From: Anodontia alba
Lineage: Eukaryota; Mollusca; Bivalvia; Lucinida; Lucinidae
NCBI GenBank assembly: GCA_964016985.1
Contig: OZ024829.1
Coordinates: 69,318,267 to 69,382,266 of the forward strand
DNA: 64,000 nucleotides
Direction: 5' to 3'
Below the pieces are notes generated by a model. It saw only the letters and a program-made list of their open reading frames with translations. It did no database searches and had not been told where the DNA came from. Positions 1 through 10,933 of the stretch are shown here, piece after piece (within the stretch, counting starts at the first letter, position 1; every line of letters begins with the position of its first letter). The position numbers were made by a program, and so were the translations under genes.

Positions 1-162
1 AAACTCTGTCAAAATTGATTTATCTCCCTTCTGAAAAGTGCTCTATTCTAAAAGTAAAGAATCTGATCCCCACTAGGAGTAAATTTTCTACCTTCAAAGT
101 AGACACCTTTTCAGAAGGGACTTGATGTGCAGGAAAAGGAACGTCACAAAAGGGGTTCCCTC

Positions 163-196
<34 letters not shown>

Positions 197-225
197 AGCG
201 GAAAATTTATTAAGTGTATCAAGCC
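1..225. repeat. Dispersed repeat family A, copy 1
   Basis: This AT-rich block has 13-bp perfect inverted arms (cccttctgaaaag at 26-38 and its complement at 107-119) and ends in an A-rich run near 166-195. Diverged relatives with the same order of motifs (CTTCTGAAAAG, TGTGCAGG, GGAAAATTTA) occur at 5590-5815 and 9830-9990, so it is a dispersed repeat and not a gene. The family is not recognised; short arms and small size suit a decayed MITE. The left edge may lie outside the window. Confidence 0.55.
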
Positions 226-931
226 CCCTTTAAAATGTCTGTTGCGAAAAAGGGTGTTTAGAAAAATAGTGGATTTATTCCTGAAATAATGGAAAGTTCT
301 TTTATGTAGAAATGTAGAAATAAGGGAAGTGAGAGAAACTTACACTGATTAGCGACGCAGTAAACAAAGATAATCTCACTGGAGAAGCCAATGGATTTGG
401 CTTCTTGGTTTGATAAAGCCGCAGGAGTTGGCTTACTATTTTGCTTACTATTTTCTGATACTTTCTCGTCCCTCATTTTCTTTCAAATATTTGGATTTTA
501 GTGTTGTCGAAGAAGTTAATTTCTGAAGCGTGCGTGCGTCTAGCTCATAACATTTAACGAGGTTCTGTTTATTTTTACAGCTAGGTATTTAAAAATACAT
601 ATTTATATAATATGTTTTATATAAATTCCTATCTATGGTATGTTTATGCATTACCATTTATATTGTCTTGTAAAGTCTAGTTCTATAAAGTCAGTTCTGA
701 ATAATAGATTTTTTATCGTGTTTTTGACAAAGTAAATTCATGGTGCAACTTATAATTGTTGTTGCCGACAGTAGGTTAAAGAATTTTCTGTTGTTGACAA
801 AGATCGCACCCGAATGGAGATGTTCGTGGACTGTTTTTTGGTTCGGTTGAAAAGAGAGTATCGCTTCAAAAATTTCTTTAAACTACGGACAAATTAATTT
901 GTGTCCGTGTACCGTATCTTCAGATCTTTCC
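226..931. other. No gene seen
   Basis: AT-rich sequence with no supported coding frame, splice-flanked exon or clear repeat. A short open frame on the minus strand near 258-476 has no recognisable domain and reads like chance. Confidence 0.5.
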
Positions 932-1278
932 TTAAAGGGTCCATATTCCTCAAAAATGGACATTTTTTGTCCAAGAAAGGTTAAATGAAATTAATACGAT
1001 CATAAAATGTGGCATCTGACATCCTGTAAAAAAGTTAGTCACTCGTTTTTGAACTGGATCAAAAATGAAATGATTTTGTATCCGATCTCTGAATTCATGT
1101 TGGCAACATTAATTCAGACATATGATAAAAATCATTTCATTTGAAGGTCAAGGGACTAACTGAAGTTTTACAGGCTGTCAGGTGCCACATTTTATGATTG
1201 TATTAATACCATATATAAATTTATTAAACCTTTCTTGGATAATAAAATGTCTGTTTTTGAGGAGTATGGAGCCTTTAA
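932..1278. mobile_element. Palindromic MITE with TTAA target duplication
   Basis: The element body is 936-1274, flanked on both sides by TTAA (932-935 and 1275-1278). The two halves (about 936-1050 and 1150-1274) are inverted copies of each other around a centre near 1105, beginning AGGGTCCATA and ending TATGGAGCCT. TTAA duplication is the hallmark of piggyBac-type insertion, so a non-autonomous piggyBac-like MITE is inferred. It has no coding capacity. Confidence 0.7.
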
Positions 1279-1423
1279 ACAGGAGTGAAAGACGAAAATT
1301 AGGAAACCCGAATTGACGAAAACAATCAGCCTCAAGATTGTCCTACATTAAAAAAAACCCCCAGCTTATTGATTATTTAGCTTCAGTGTTTGCAACAGAA
1401 AAGACAATCACTAGTTCGATTTT

Positions 1424-1695
1424 GAGGTATCACAAAATTGATTTTCTGATATCGCAATAAGGTATAATGTCTGCTGTCACAAAAACAAATTAGTGATATC
1501 ACAAAATAGAATGAGTGATATAAAAAATTGAATTCGTGATATCGCAAAGTCATATCAATTTTGTGTTATCACTTATTCGAATTGATTATATCACTAACCC
1601 GGTTATTAATATCACTGATTCGATTTTTTGATTCCACGAATTCGTTCCTTTTTAACGATATCACAAAATCGATTTTATGATATTACAAAAAGGGA
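1424..1695. repeat. Short ATATCAC-type palindromic repeats
   Basis: Irregular repeats of GATATCAC, AAAATCGATTTT and their complements recur every 20-40 bp. Both orientations are mixed, so the block is quasi-palindromic. No coding frame crosses it. A decayed satellite or MITE cluster is likely. Confidence 0.5.
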
Positions 1696-1924
1696 ATTAT
1701 AAATGAAATGACACTTCTTATCACTCTGACAAGCTTTGCTGTGTTATCATTAGATTATCTCACTTATATCAGATCATGTCTTTCAAGGTGGGGCAAACAA
1801 GGAACATCTCAAAGAAACCACATAGCCATCTGTAATGACTGACTTTCACAAATGAAATTATTATGGTAGAAGGTCAATAGATCCAGGTCGTACTGTATTC
1901 TACCAAAATAGTACACATTTTGAC

Positions 1925-2005
1925 GATTTATAATATCACATTACCTCCAAATCATATCACTAAACCTCCAAATTATATCATTTAACCTCCAAATTATTAC
2001 ATTTA
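1925..2005. repeat. Minisatellite, about 22 bp unit, three units
   Basis: Three successive imperfect copies of a unit containing CCTCCAAAT and ATATCA. Confidence 0.6.
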
Positions 2006-3898
2006 TCCACCAAGGGTTAACTCCCAAATTTCACACGAACCTGATATGTCGACAGATGTCTTTCAGTTATCATAATTTACACACCACACACAAAGCAGTG
2101 TCAACGTCACCTGTTATGATATTACGCAGAAAAAATAGGACTGTGCACCGCCTTTCAAATGCTGTGCCCAAGATATGATGGGGTTCTAACAGCACATTGC
2201 GCCAATGTCCTTAACCTCCTGTCTTACGTAGAATCCATGCAGTCTGTAGAGAGTGTTCAAAAAGCGTCAACTGATTGGCAGTCACAATACTCCAACCACA
2301 CTGTAGTCAGTATATACGATCAATAAAGGCGCGGTAAGTCTGTGCATTACTATTAGTACGGACTCTAGTACTCAATTTTTGCTAACCCTAGCATCGGAAA
2401 GATATACAATTTATTTCGATATAGGAAGAAAGCCTGGACAACTGTATATAAAACAACTGTATAGCATATATGTATACATTGCATTTCGCCAAACTTGCAC
2501 GTTTCTATGGAGGCTCAGTTGATACTTAACAAATTTTTAGTATATAAAACATTGTATATTCAGGTTACAATCATAAAGAAGGAAAGAAATATGCTCAAAA
2601 CAGAAAGCAGAATGTTCATTTTTTTCATGCACATATGCAAACATGACATCATTAGTGATACCACGGTTGTTTTCCGCATTTAAGGGAAAGTACCCCGTTT
2701 TCCTGTGTGACATACATTTTTAAATTTCGCATGGAAACTGCGTTTCGAATAAGCCTTCTACCGTTTTCTATAAGCCTTTATTTGAATACAGAAATGGATT
2801 AACACCAAAAAATATTCGATTTTTCGTCCAATATGGCCGCAACAATAAACCTGTAAGAAAAACGTTTGATTGCAAATTTTATGACACCATTTTGAATGAC
2901 ACATTTTAAATTTTACCAGACATCTTTAGGGCGTTCGTGCTTATGGTTTTACAATAAAACATATTCGTATAGAACACTGTATTGGACTTAAGTAAGTCTT
3001 AAACATGCATGATGAGGGGAATCGCCGCGCATTTCGTCATGTCCACAATTTCAAAACCTTTGTTGACGAACTACACTGAGTTAGAATGTATGAAGGCCAG
3101 ACATAATGACTGACGTAATTTCCGCGAACTAAAATGTTTATCAAAATTCCATAAAATACACGCCGTTTTACAAAACGCGACAAGAATTTTAAACAATCAG
3201 TGCTAATTCAGACATCAACTGTACAGACTAATTTATCTTGAGTTGGGTATATATTTGGTGTAGTTTACCTGTAAGTATATACATGTGTTTCATACGCTTA
3301 ATAGAATTTACAGTTACTTGGCTAAACTCTAAGCCAGTATCATGCAAAATGCATGCGTTTCTCCAAAGTGCAATTAGTTTCGCATTGTTATACAACGGGT
3401 TATATGAAGCAATATCCAAGCTTTATATATACAAAAATTCAGCCGTATATCTTTCCGATGCCAGAGTTACGTTGTTTTGCACGATACAGGATTTGAGAAA
3501 CCTGACTATATAGTGCCAGTAATGTGTGTGCGGACATGGATGGATGGATGTATATGTTTACGTCCTTTTCAACAGTATTTCAGTTATATTCAAAAGATGG
3601 GAAGGAAGATAATGAAAGGCTCGGTGCGATGACGTGCCGTAAAAGTGATAAGCTGAGTTTAAACCTGGGACGTCGTGATCCTAAATTTAACCACTAACCG
3701 CTCCACAGCAGGGTCGCTTCTGTGTGTGCGAACATTAAAGTCCCAGTTCTGCTCAGCGCACTCGTCTGATATTAACCTTAGTTATACGCACACGAGCTGT
3801 TCTAAAACTAGAATTTTGACCCCAATCATCACTTGTCCTACGCCTTCGTTCCGTTCCATAGACAAAGCAGAGCTCAAAATCCTCAATGTCCCCAAAGT
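2006..3898. other. No gene seen, probable intergenic or intron DNA
   Basis: No exon with matching splice sites and no recognised domain. Short open frames around 2495-2683, 3228-3513 and 3675-3959 overlap each other on opposite strands, show no family features, and the last runs into a SINE. Confidence 0.45.
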
Positions 3899-4192
3899 CG
3901 GCCTCGCCGGCTCAAGTCAGATACGCGTCCGATTGGTGATCAGGAGGTCGCGGGTTTGATCCCCGCCGGGTCGGGGATTGATCGTAACATATTTTCTACG
4001 ATCATCCTCTTCCTTTCGTTGATTCAAGACGGACAGTTGTCAGTTTCGTTCTGTGGAAAGAATATGCACAAATACTGGTTTAAATGCTTAGAGGTCTGAG
4101 CTAGCCCAGGAAAAGCTTGGTTAGGTAAAGTGACTAGTTCGACATGACAATATAAGTGTTGACTGGGCCGTTAAACTCCAAAAGAACCAACC
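3899..4192 (+). mobile_element. tRNA-derived SINE, family 1, copy a (diverged)
   Basis: The head resembles a tRNA gene (box A-like region after the GCCTCGCCGG start; box B-like GCGGGTTTGATCCCC). It is followed by the body shared with the copies at 7788, 28269 and 35163 (TTGATTCAAGA, GACAGTTGTCAGT, ACTGGTT.AA, GGGCCGTTAAAC). Its CGTAACATATTTTCTACGA segment is identical to a fragment fused onto LINE-I at 54198-54264. No clear target duplication is visible. Confidence 0.7.
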
Positions 4193-4300
4193 AGAAGGCC
4201 AACAATATCAAGACAACTTCTCAGAATTACTAAAGTATTATTGACCGGGCCGATGAACCTTAACTCAACGACCTTGTACATGTAGTAATTTTATTTTCAG

Positions 4301-4480
4301 ACTACTTCGATCAGAACAATGACGAGTATGCAGAGAGTGTAATAACTGATTTGAAGTTAGTGCTAAAATATAGCGAAGACTTTGAAGCTGTTGCCCTTCT
4401 GGCCACTAGAAAAGTCACTAAGCGTATCTTTATGGAACGTCTTCGCTGCCCTGCTACGAAGTTTGACATGCTCACTGTCC
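4301..4480 (+). CDS. Exon of an unrecognised host gene (exon A)
   Basis: An open 180-bp exon is bounded by a pyrimidine-rich acceptor (ttttattttcag, ending 4300) and a donor (gtacgt at 4481). It starts with two bases of a split codon and ends with one, so both introns are phase 1. It encodes about 60 residues beginning YFDQNNDEYAESVI, acidic first and helical-looking later. Its last base completes a codon with the exon at 9419, and the combined frame stays open. I recognise no domain. The upstream exon or exons are not found. The evidence is splice sites, frame agreement and protein-like composition. Confidence 0.6.
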
Positions 4481-4569
4481 GTACGTATCTACAATATGTT
4501 GTAAGATGCAGTTAGATATGCCATTTTGCAGTCTATGTTTAGTTCTAACAAAGAAATAACACATCCTAT

Positions 4570-4672
4570 AGTAGTAGTAGTCGTCGTGGTGGTGGTCGTC
4601 GTCGTAGTAGTAGTAGTGGTTGTCGTAGTCGTAGTTAATTAGTTAACTAGTTTGTTAGTTAGTTAGTAGTAT
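4570..4672. repeat. Trinucleotide and tetranucleotide microsatellite
   Basis: Mixed TAG, TCG and TGG triplets, followed by TTAG repeats around 4635-4670. Confidence 0.8.
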
Positions 4673-5179
4673 ACCAAGCGCTTGTAAAAAAAAAAATCTT
4701 TTGACTGAGGGACTGGCACACGAACAAGGCACTTTTGCTTTGGAACTTTTACAATCTCGTTAGTTAATTCTTAAAAGAAAATCTAGAAATTGACTAACAA
4801 AAGAGCCATGATGACTTGAATGAAATGAAATGTCTCTCTTGGATGTGCTGGTTCCGTCAGTGGTTTCCCAATGAATTTGTATGGACTAGGGCCATCAGAT
4901 GCACTGGATTTGGTGAGTCTGAAAATAAACGTTGATAGTATCCCACTCTAGCCACAAGACCGTCAAACAAGATGCTTCTACAGATGGCCAATTAATCCAT
5001 TGTCTATTACAAATTAAATATCACACAGCTGTTGGTTAGATGTTGAGCAAACAGTCACGAGGAATGCTTCCTACGGGGCACATGAGACAGCTCAGGCATA
5101 GACCAGCCTGTATTTGCACACTCTTATCAGAACCCTAATGTAAGGCAGAAGGTATTATTGGACTTTACGGTTCCTTCAA
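4673..5179. other. No gene seen (intron)
   Basis: Lies between exon A and exon B of the host gene. No coding, repeat or RNA signal is recognised. Confidence 0.4.
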
Positions 5180-5430
5180 CAATATTAAGTTGTTTTGGAC
5201 GAGCATTTTGTGTTTGTTTGTATTTGTAAAGCATTATTTTCATACACCACCCAAGAAAAGTTAGTGGCGACGTTCCTTAACCGGCAGCAACAATAGGGCA
5301 GGTACGAGTACCGTATGAGCCAAGAGAATACTGGTGATAAAGTCCTACTACCCGAGCGAGATTCCAACTCACAATATCCGGCAGAAAAGTCAGTTGCTCT
5401 AACTGCTTGGTCAGTCAGCCTTTTTGCCCG
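5180..5430 (-). mobile_element. tRNA-derived SINE, family 3
   Basis: Read on the minus strand, the block from about 5427 starts with GGCTGACCAAGCAGTTAGAG, which fits a tRNA box A. It continues to GAGTTGGAATCTC, a degraded box B, then a unique body toward 5180 with CAAACAAACACAAAA near the 3' end. Only one copy is in the window, so the family is inferred from the tRNA-like head and tail alone. Confidence 0.5.
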
Positions 5431-5589
5431 CTTACAGAACCATTGCATAAGACATCGAACAGCGAAGCCGACGATAAGGCCGCACAAATCTCAGGATGAT
5501 CTGGGCCTTTCTTGGATCCATTCTCTCACGCCAGGCTCTTTTACACGTAGCATTTCTGTCACTCAGCTGATTTTCAGGATTTAAAGAGA

Positions 5590-5815
5590 ATGCATCAATT
5601 TAAAGGACATATAACTGTCGAAATAGTTTGCTTACCTTCTGAAAAGGGATCTGTTCTAAAAGGAAAGAATTTTGCTCTAAAGGTGAACAAAGTCTTTCCT
5701 CCATTTAAGAACAGATCATCTTTTCAGAAAGAACTTAGTGTGCAGGGAAGCAGATTAGAAGTGGCAAAGTTGTATGGTGGAAAATTTACCAAGTTTATCC
5801 AGTTCCCTAATCAAT
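5590..5815. repeat. Dispersed repeat family A, copy 2
   Basis: Diverged relative of 1-225 and 9830-9990, with CTTCTGAAAAGGGATC at 5637 and its partial complement CTTTTCAGAAAG near 5720, then GTGCAGGGAA and GGAAAATTTA. No coding role is inferred although short frames are open. Confidence 0.5.
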
Positions 5816-5852
5816 CCTTCTACATCATCGTGATTCTGTTGGTGACTTTGTA

Positions 5853-7559
5853 GTAGAGAGCAGCTCGGTCATGTTAGCAGCATCAGAAGCACCAGCATCA
5901 AAAGTGGTTAAGTTAGCAGCAGCAGCACCAGCAGCAAAAGTGGTCAACTTGGCAGCCACAGCAGCACCAGCAGCCAAAGTGGTCAAGTTGGCAGCAGCAG
6001 CACTAGCAGCGAAAGCGGTCAAGTTGGCAGCAGCAGCAGCAGCACCAGCAGCCAAAGTGGTCAAGTTGGCAGCAGCACCAGCAGCAAAAGTGGTCAGCTT
6101 AGCAGCAGCAGCAAAACTTGAAAACTTATATTTCTCAGTCTCATACCAAGCGTACCTGAAAACGATGCATAACGCCACAGACCGAACTGTTCTATCGCAC
6201 CAGCAACACTGAAAACTTTTTGTCGCGGCTTTTTATATCTCCATCTCATACCAAGCGTATCTAAGAACGATGCATAACGCCACAAACCGAACTGTTCTAT
6301 CACAACTATTAACGGAGTTATGAAAAAACAACAACACCTGTTACCACTAACAGCACCAGCGGCACTGAAAATTTTTTGTCGACGACTTTTTATTTCTCCA
6401 TCTCCTACCAAGCGTATTTCGGTAAGAAAAAAGAAAAAACCCTAAAAGATTTAACTTTACAACTAAAGTTTGATTTAATTAAGGAGTCAGAGTACATTAA
6501 GTTATTTCACATTTCAATAGATGACACTATCATGAAGCACAGATTTAGTGTCAGACAGATCAAGCTTAATGCTTATTTTTTTATTACTTGTACATGCCTT
6601 TGCAAATGTATTGTTTATTTTACAGTCATACAAATGAACATTTTCAGATGAAAAACTGCAATATTTTTTCTTATTTCTGCTCAAAATATAGATAGCAGAT
6701 ACTCTTTAAAACCATCTCATCGAGGTAGTTCTAACGAGTACTTACAAACCCACAAGCTTTGTTTTAGAATAGAAATAAGAAAAATAATGAATACCACTGT
6801 AAATCCACTCCCCCCACTGTAAATGGAGTGTGAGCATGTCAAAATTACATATGCATGATTTTGTGCTGAGTTACCTAAACACAAAACGCACGGCAACAGA
6901 ATAAAATTTCAAATCTTTAAGATGGATAAATAAAAAGTCGTCGACAAAAAAGTGTCAGTGCTGCTGGTGCTGGTGCTGCTAGCAGCAACAGGTTTTTCCC
7001 CATAACTCCGTTAATAGTTGTGATAGAACAAATTTTTTTCAGTGCTGCTGGTGCTGCTAGCAGCAGCAGTTTTTTTTTCCATAACTCCATATGTAGTTGT
7101 GATAGAACAGGTCGGGTTTGTGGCGTTTTGCATCGTTTTCAGGTACGCTTGTTATGATATGGAGAAATATAAAATCGGTGACAAAAAATTTTCAAGTTTT
7201 GCTGCTGTTGCTAAGGTGACCACATTAGCTGCTGGTGCTGCTGCTTCCAATTTGACCACTTTGGCTGCTGGTGCTGCTGCTGCTGCCAATTTGATCACTT
7301 TTACTGCTGGTGCTGCTGCTGCCAACTTTTCTACTTTTGGTGCTGGTGCTGCTGCTGTCAACTTGACCACTTTTGCTGCTGGTGCTGCTGCTGTCAACTT
7401 GACCACTTTTGCTGCTGGTGCTGCTGTTGCCAACTTGACCATTTTTGCAGCTGGTGCTGCCAACGTGACCAATTTTGCTGCTGATGCTGCTGCTGCCAAT
7501 TTGACCACTTTTGCTGCTGGTGCTGCTGATGCTGCTAATATGACCGAGCTGTAGAGAGC
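5853..7559. mobile_element. Fold-back element with minisatellite arms and 9-bp target duplication
   Basis: The element runs 5862-7550 and is flanked by the perfect 9-bp direct repeat GTAGAGAGC (5853-5861 and 7551-7559). Its ends are inverted copies (AGCTCGGTCATGTTAGCAGC at the left, its near-complement at the right). Each arm is a long tandem array of a 30-36-bp GCAGCACCAGCAGCAAAAGTGGTCAA-like unit followed by TTTTTGTCGACGACTTTTTA-type motifs; a spacer of about 500 bp lies at 6420-6930. Long arms built of tandem repeats plus 9-bp duplications resemble Foldback and Mutator-type elements. The Ala-rich frames on both strands follow from the triplet-like repeats and are not genes. Confidence 0.75.
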
Positions 7560-7773
7560 CTGGTGTAAAGTTCTGATATAAGGCAGATGGTAGATGTGTT
7601 GAAAACTTAGAAAAATAACGTCGCTGCAGATTTGTTGCTATACAGAATATTTACACTTAAAATCAAACACCTAGTCACCTTACTATACATGTGGTAAAAT
7701 TTCAGCAAGTAATTTTACCCCCTAAACACTGCTGGAGGAGAAGCAAACAATGAACACCCTGATCTGGGTCCGT

Positions 7774-8144
7774 ACACTTTCTTCAGAGCCGGCCTCGGTG
7801 GCTCATTTGGATGCGCCGTCCGACTGGAGACCAGGTGGTCGCGGGTTCAACCCCCGCCGAGGTCGGCAACATTCTTTCGTGATCATGAAATATTTTCTAC
7901 GGTCATTCTCTCCCTTCCGCTGATTCAAGAAGGGCAGTTGTCAGTTTCTGGCGAAAGAATGTGCACAATACTGGTTAACCGCTTAGAGGACTAAGCCTGC
8001 CCAGTAAACGTGTGGTTAGGTAAACTGACCGCGCTCGATATGAGCCCACTGGGTTGACTGGGCCGTTTGTATTGGGGTTTTATGGCCAGTCAATCCATTG
8101 TGGTCATGTCGAGCGCGGTCAGTTTACCTAACACTTTCTTCAGA
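7774..8144 (+). mobile_element. SINE family 1, copy b, with inverted 3' extension
   Basis: A 14-bp perfect target duplication (acactttcttcaga at 7774-7787 and 8131-8144) brackets 7788-8130. The first 280 bp are a complete tRNA-derived SINE: box A region TGGCTCATTTGGATGCG, box B region GCGGGTTCAACCCC, shared body and GGGCCGTTT end. The last 60 bp (8070-8130) are the inverted complement of the SINE 3' segment (TTAGGTAAACTGACCGCG region). Both parts sit inside one duplication, so the fold-back probably formed during insertion. Confidence 0.8.
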
Positions 8145-8205
8145 CCCATGTATCCGAATACTTAGAGTAAATACGATACGTTTAATGGTTATTCTTTAAG
8201 ATGTT

Positions 8206-8796
8206 TATCCCCACGCTTTTTTAAAAAAGCGAGAGGATATTGTTAACGTCCGTCCGTCTGTCCGTCATGCTATCTCCTCCTAAACCGTTGGGCGGAATTC
8301 TACCAATTTTGCTACATCACTTCCCCTTAAGGAAGGGTGTGCAAGAGCAGCATTATTTTTTGTGCGTCCGTCCTTGCGTTGGTGGTCCGTCCATTTGCTG
8401 TCACATAATCTCCTCCTAAGCTCCTGGGCGGAATTCAACCAAACACTATATCACTTCCCCTCATGGTAAGGGTGTGCGAGAGACACTTTATTTTTCCGTG
8501 CGTCCATCCGTGCGTGCGTCCGTCGTCCGTCCATCTGTCCGTCACGCTATCTCCTCCTAAACCACTGGGCGGAATTCAACCAAGCTTGCTACACCACTTC
8601 CCCTCATGGTAAGGGTGTGCGTGAAGCACGTTCGTCCGCCGTATGTCTATCTGTCCGTCACGCTATCCCCTCCTAAACCACTGGGCGGAATTTAACCAAA
8701 CTTGCTATATGACCTCCCCTCATGGTAAGGGTGGGGGAGAGCAAGTCCTCCGTCCTTCATGCTATTAGCAACGTTAGCAACGAGCATGGGGATTTT
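8206..8796. mobile_element. Small Helentron/HINE-like element with tandem core
   Basis: The ends are short subterminal inverted repeats, ATCCCCACGCT at 8211-8221 and AGCATGGGGAT at 8785-8795. A palindromic CGCTTTTTTAAAAAAGCG lies just inside the 5' end. The body holds four imperfect tandem units of 115-143 bp, each with CTATCTCCTCCTAAACC, GGGCGGAATT and TCCCCTCATGGTAAGG, separated by GTCCGTCC-rich spacers. T-rich flanks at both ends suit Helentron-type insertion in TT. No protein is encoded; classification is by architecture only. Confidence 0.55.
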
Positions 8797-8833
8797 ATTA
8801 TTATTATTATTATTTTTATTATTATTATTATTT
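8797..8833. repeat. (TTA)n microsatellite
   Basis: Uninterrupted TTA-like triplets directly downstream of the Helentron-like element. Confidence 0.85.
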
Positions 8834-9418
8834 CATGAATACTTTTATACAGATGAAGCATTTTTTTCTGTATTAGTTAGAGGGCAGATGGTAGGAAGTT
8901 TTGAGCAACGCATCTATCTACTGTGTCATACCGTATATATCCGTAATGTTTCGACATACACGACTAAGCAAACACTGCAGACCCAGAACAAAACGATATA
9001 AAATGCATTTATCAAGTATTTTTATGACTTTTCAATTCTTTGTTGCATCAAATACATTGAATGACATTATTGAAATCAGCAAATCACAGAAACTTGCCAT
9101 TTCGTTGAATTAGTTGTGCCTAGTTGTTAGGCTATTTTCTCATGTTGTCACATTGCACTGTAGCTTAGTAGTTCAAGACAAGATAATATTTGTTTTTTTC
9201 AGTGAGAAAGATAGAGTGTAACTTAGTATGTGACATCATAAAATACAAAATAGATTTGGAGTCAAGCCGTGTGAATTGCGTAGACACAGATTAACACATC
9301 ATCAGGTAATAAAATGTATTTTTTCAAGGTTGACATGTTACAGGTACAGCAAAGTGTTGAGGTGTTCGAAAATTTAGTATTAATTGAAAGTTGTAAAATG
9401 ATGTGATAACTTTTACAG
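8834..9418. other. Intron DNA, nothing recognised
   Basis: Leads into the polypyrimidine tract (aacttttacag) of exon B. No repeat or coding signal is identified. Confidence 0.4.
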
Positions 9419-9622
9419 AGCAAATGTTCCGAGAGTTAAGCAGGTTAATCCATGATGAAGACGACTCTATGTATGACTTCCTTGCTACGATGCTGTTGGA
9501 ACTAACAAATATGGAATACAATGGATATGATCCTAACTACTTGGCACACGAGATGACACGACATATTCATGCGCAGTTGTTTAATGATACCATAGACTAC
9601 TTGCTTGGTACTTCTCTTCAAG
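9419..9622 (+). CDS. Exon of an unrecognised host gene (exon B)
   Basis: An open 204-bp exon with acceptor ttttacag (ending 9418) and donor gtaaca at 9623. Like exon A it starts with two bases and ends with one base of split codons (phase 1 on both sides), so A, B and C splice in frame. It encodes about 68 residues, including QMFRELSRLIHDEDD, an acidic patch, a Tyr-rich stretch and several amphipathic segments. No signal peptide, membrane segment or catalytic motif is visible. The phase-1 symmetrical exons would allow exon shuffling or skipping. Function unknown. Confidence 0.65.
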
Positions 9623-9829
9623 GTAACATATAACTATTCTCCTCGTATAGTTTTGTAGTTGTGACTAGGGTTTGAGACCCGACCAACTCTTTTTGCGAAC
9701 AGTGAAGTCTAGATCAGCGTGTACTTGTTCACATTTTCGAATCGTCTACACAATCAAGGCACTTTCTAGAATCGCAGTATTTACATGTGTCTTAGGAAAT
9801 AGGAGATGTCGTTCATTTGAAAGCTTACA

Positions 9830-9990
9830 GGGAACTGATACACCTTGTCTTCCTTTTGAAAAAGAGGTCCTCTCTAAAACGAAAGTCGTAGCTTCCTCTG
9901 GGAGTAGACTTCTTTTCAGAAGGGGCTGTGCAGGAAAGTCGTCTCCTTTTTTACAAAATGGCTGAAAATTTAACAAGCATATTCATTCCC
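9830..9990. repeat. Dispersed repeat family A, copy 3
   Basis: Third diverged copy, with CTTCTTTTCAGAAGGGGCTGTGCAGGAAA-type order (near 9909-9935) and GAAAATTTAACAAGC. It lies in the intron after exon B. Confidence 0.5.
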
Positions 9991-10084
9991 CCTAACATTA
10001 CAAAATATAAAATGTAAGTGCCTAATGTAACCGCCGCGATCCCCAGAAATGCTATTAACAGACTACCTTTCATGTACGAATTTT

Positions 10085-10230
10085 CGTCAGGATTTGATGC
10101 AAAACCGTTTGTCGTAACTAACTTTACATCAACCAGTTTGAAGAGGAGCTTTAACCAGAAGTTGATTTGCGAATTTTAGCCATCATTTGATGCAAAATCG
10201 TTTGTCGTAACTACCTATGCTCCAATAGGT
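10085..10230. repeat. Tandem pair of a dispersed short repeat
   Basis: The motif ATTTGATGCAAAACCGTTTG followed by TCGTAACTA occurs at about 10091 and again at about 10186. A third related copy lies at 36922-36955, showing dispersal. Confidence 0.5.
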
Positions 10231-10933
10231 TTACTCTGTTCGAATATATAATACATATTTTCCCGTAAAACGACTGCATTTATTTGTTTTTTCAATTTAT
10301 TTATTTATTATTGTTGTTTTGTTGTTGTTGTTTTTTATTTGCACAACTCGATAGGGTAGATTGTTTGGAGGCGGATTTTCAACAAGATTACCATGTTCAA
10401 ATGATTACTCTGTGCTTCACTCTACAGAACCTTTTATTACCGCACTTTCATCGTCTCTGTATGACATAAATGCTGTTGTAAGGGATGTAAAACACCGATT
10501 CATCGGTTAACTGGGGGTTCGATGATGTGCCGAGGAACTATTTTGTCATTTGGCATAAAACAAAAATAAATCAAACTTGCTGTTTCCGTTTATTATTTGG
10601 TACAACGCATGCAATTATTATCCCTAAACCCGTCCCCATAAAAATAATACTAAAAATAAAGAAAATAAAGAAAATAAATGAAATATGATTATATATGTGA
10701 CAAACTTAAATTAACCTTAAAACATACGACGTACCATCTGTTTGATAGACCATTACTTTAATATACAAAATATATTATTGATGATTTGCAACGTACCATT
10801 ACTATGATGTACAGCATACAAATATTGTTACTGTATACTTCGTCCCATCAGACGCACAATGCGCGATTAATGTATGATGTTGACGATAATCAATAAATCA
10901 TTCCTGTAAGAATACTGTATCAATATTATTATC
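10231..10933. other. AT-rich intron DNA with TTG/TTA microsatellite
   Basis: Contains a TTA/TTG-rich run at about 10295-10340 and an AAATAAAG-like run near 10640-10680. No gene is recognised. Confidence 0.45.

Noticed and set aside
5871..6212. Ala-rich open frames on both strands of the fold-back arms (also 7042-7554)
   Set aside because: The frames follow from a tandem unit whose length is a near-multiple of three; they mirror each other between inverted arms and have no protein family.
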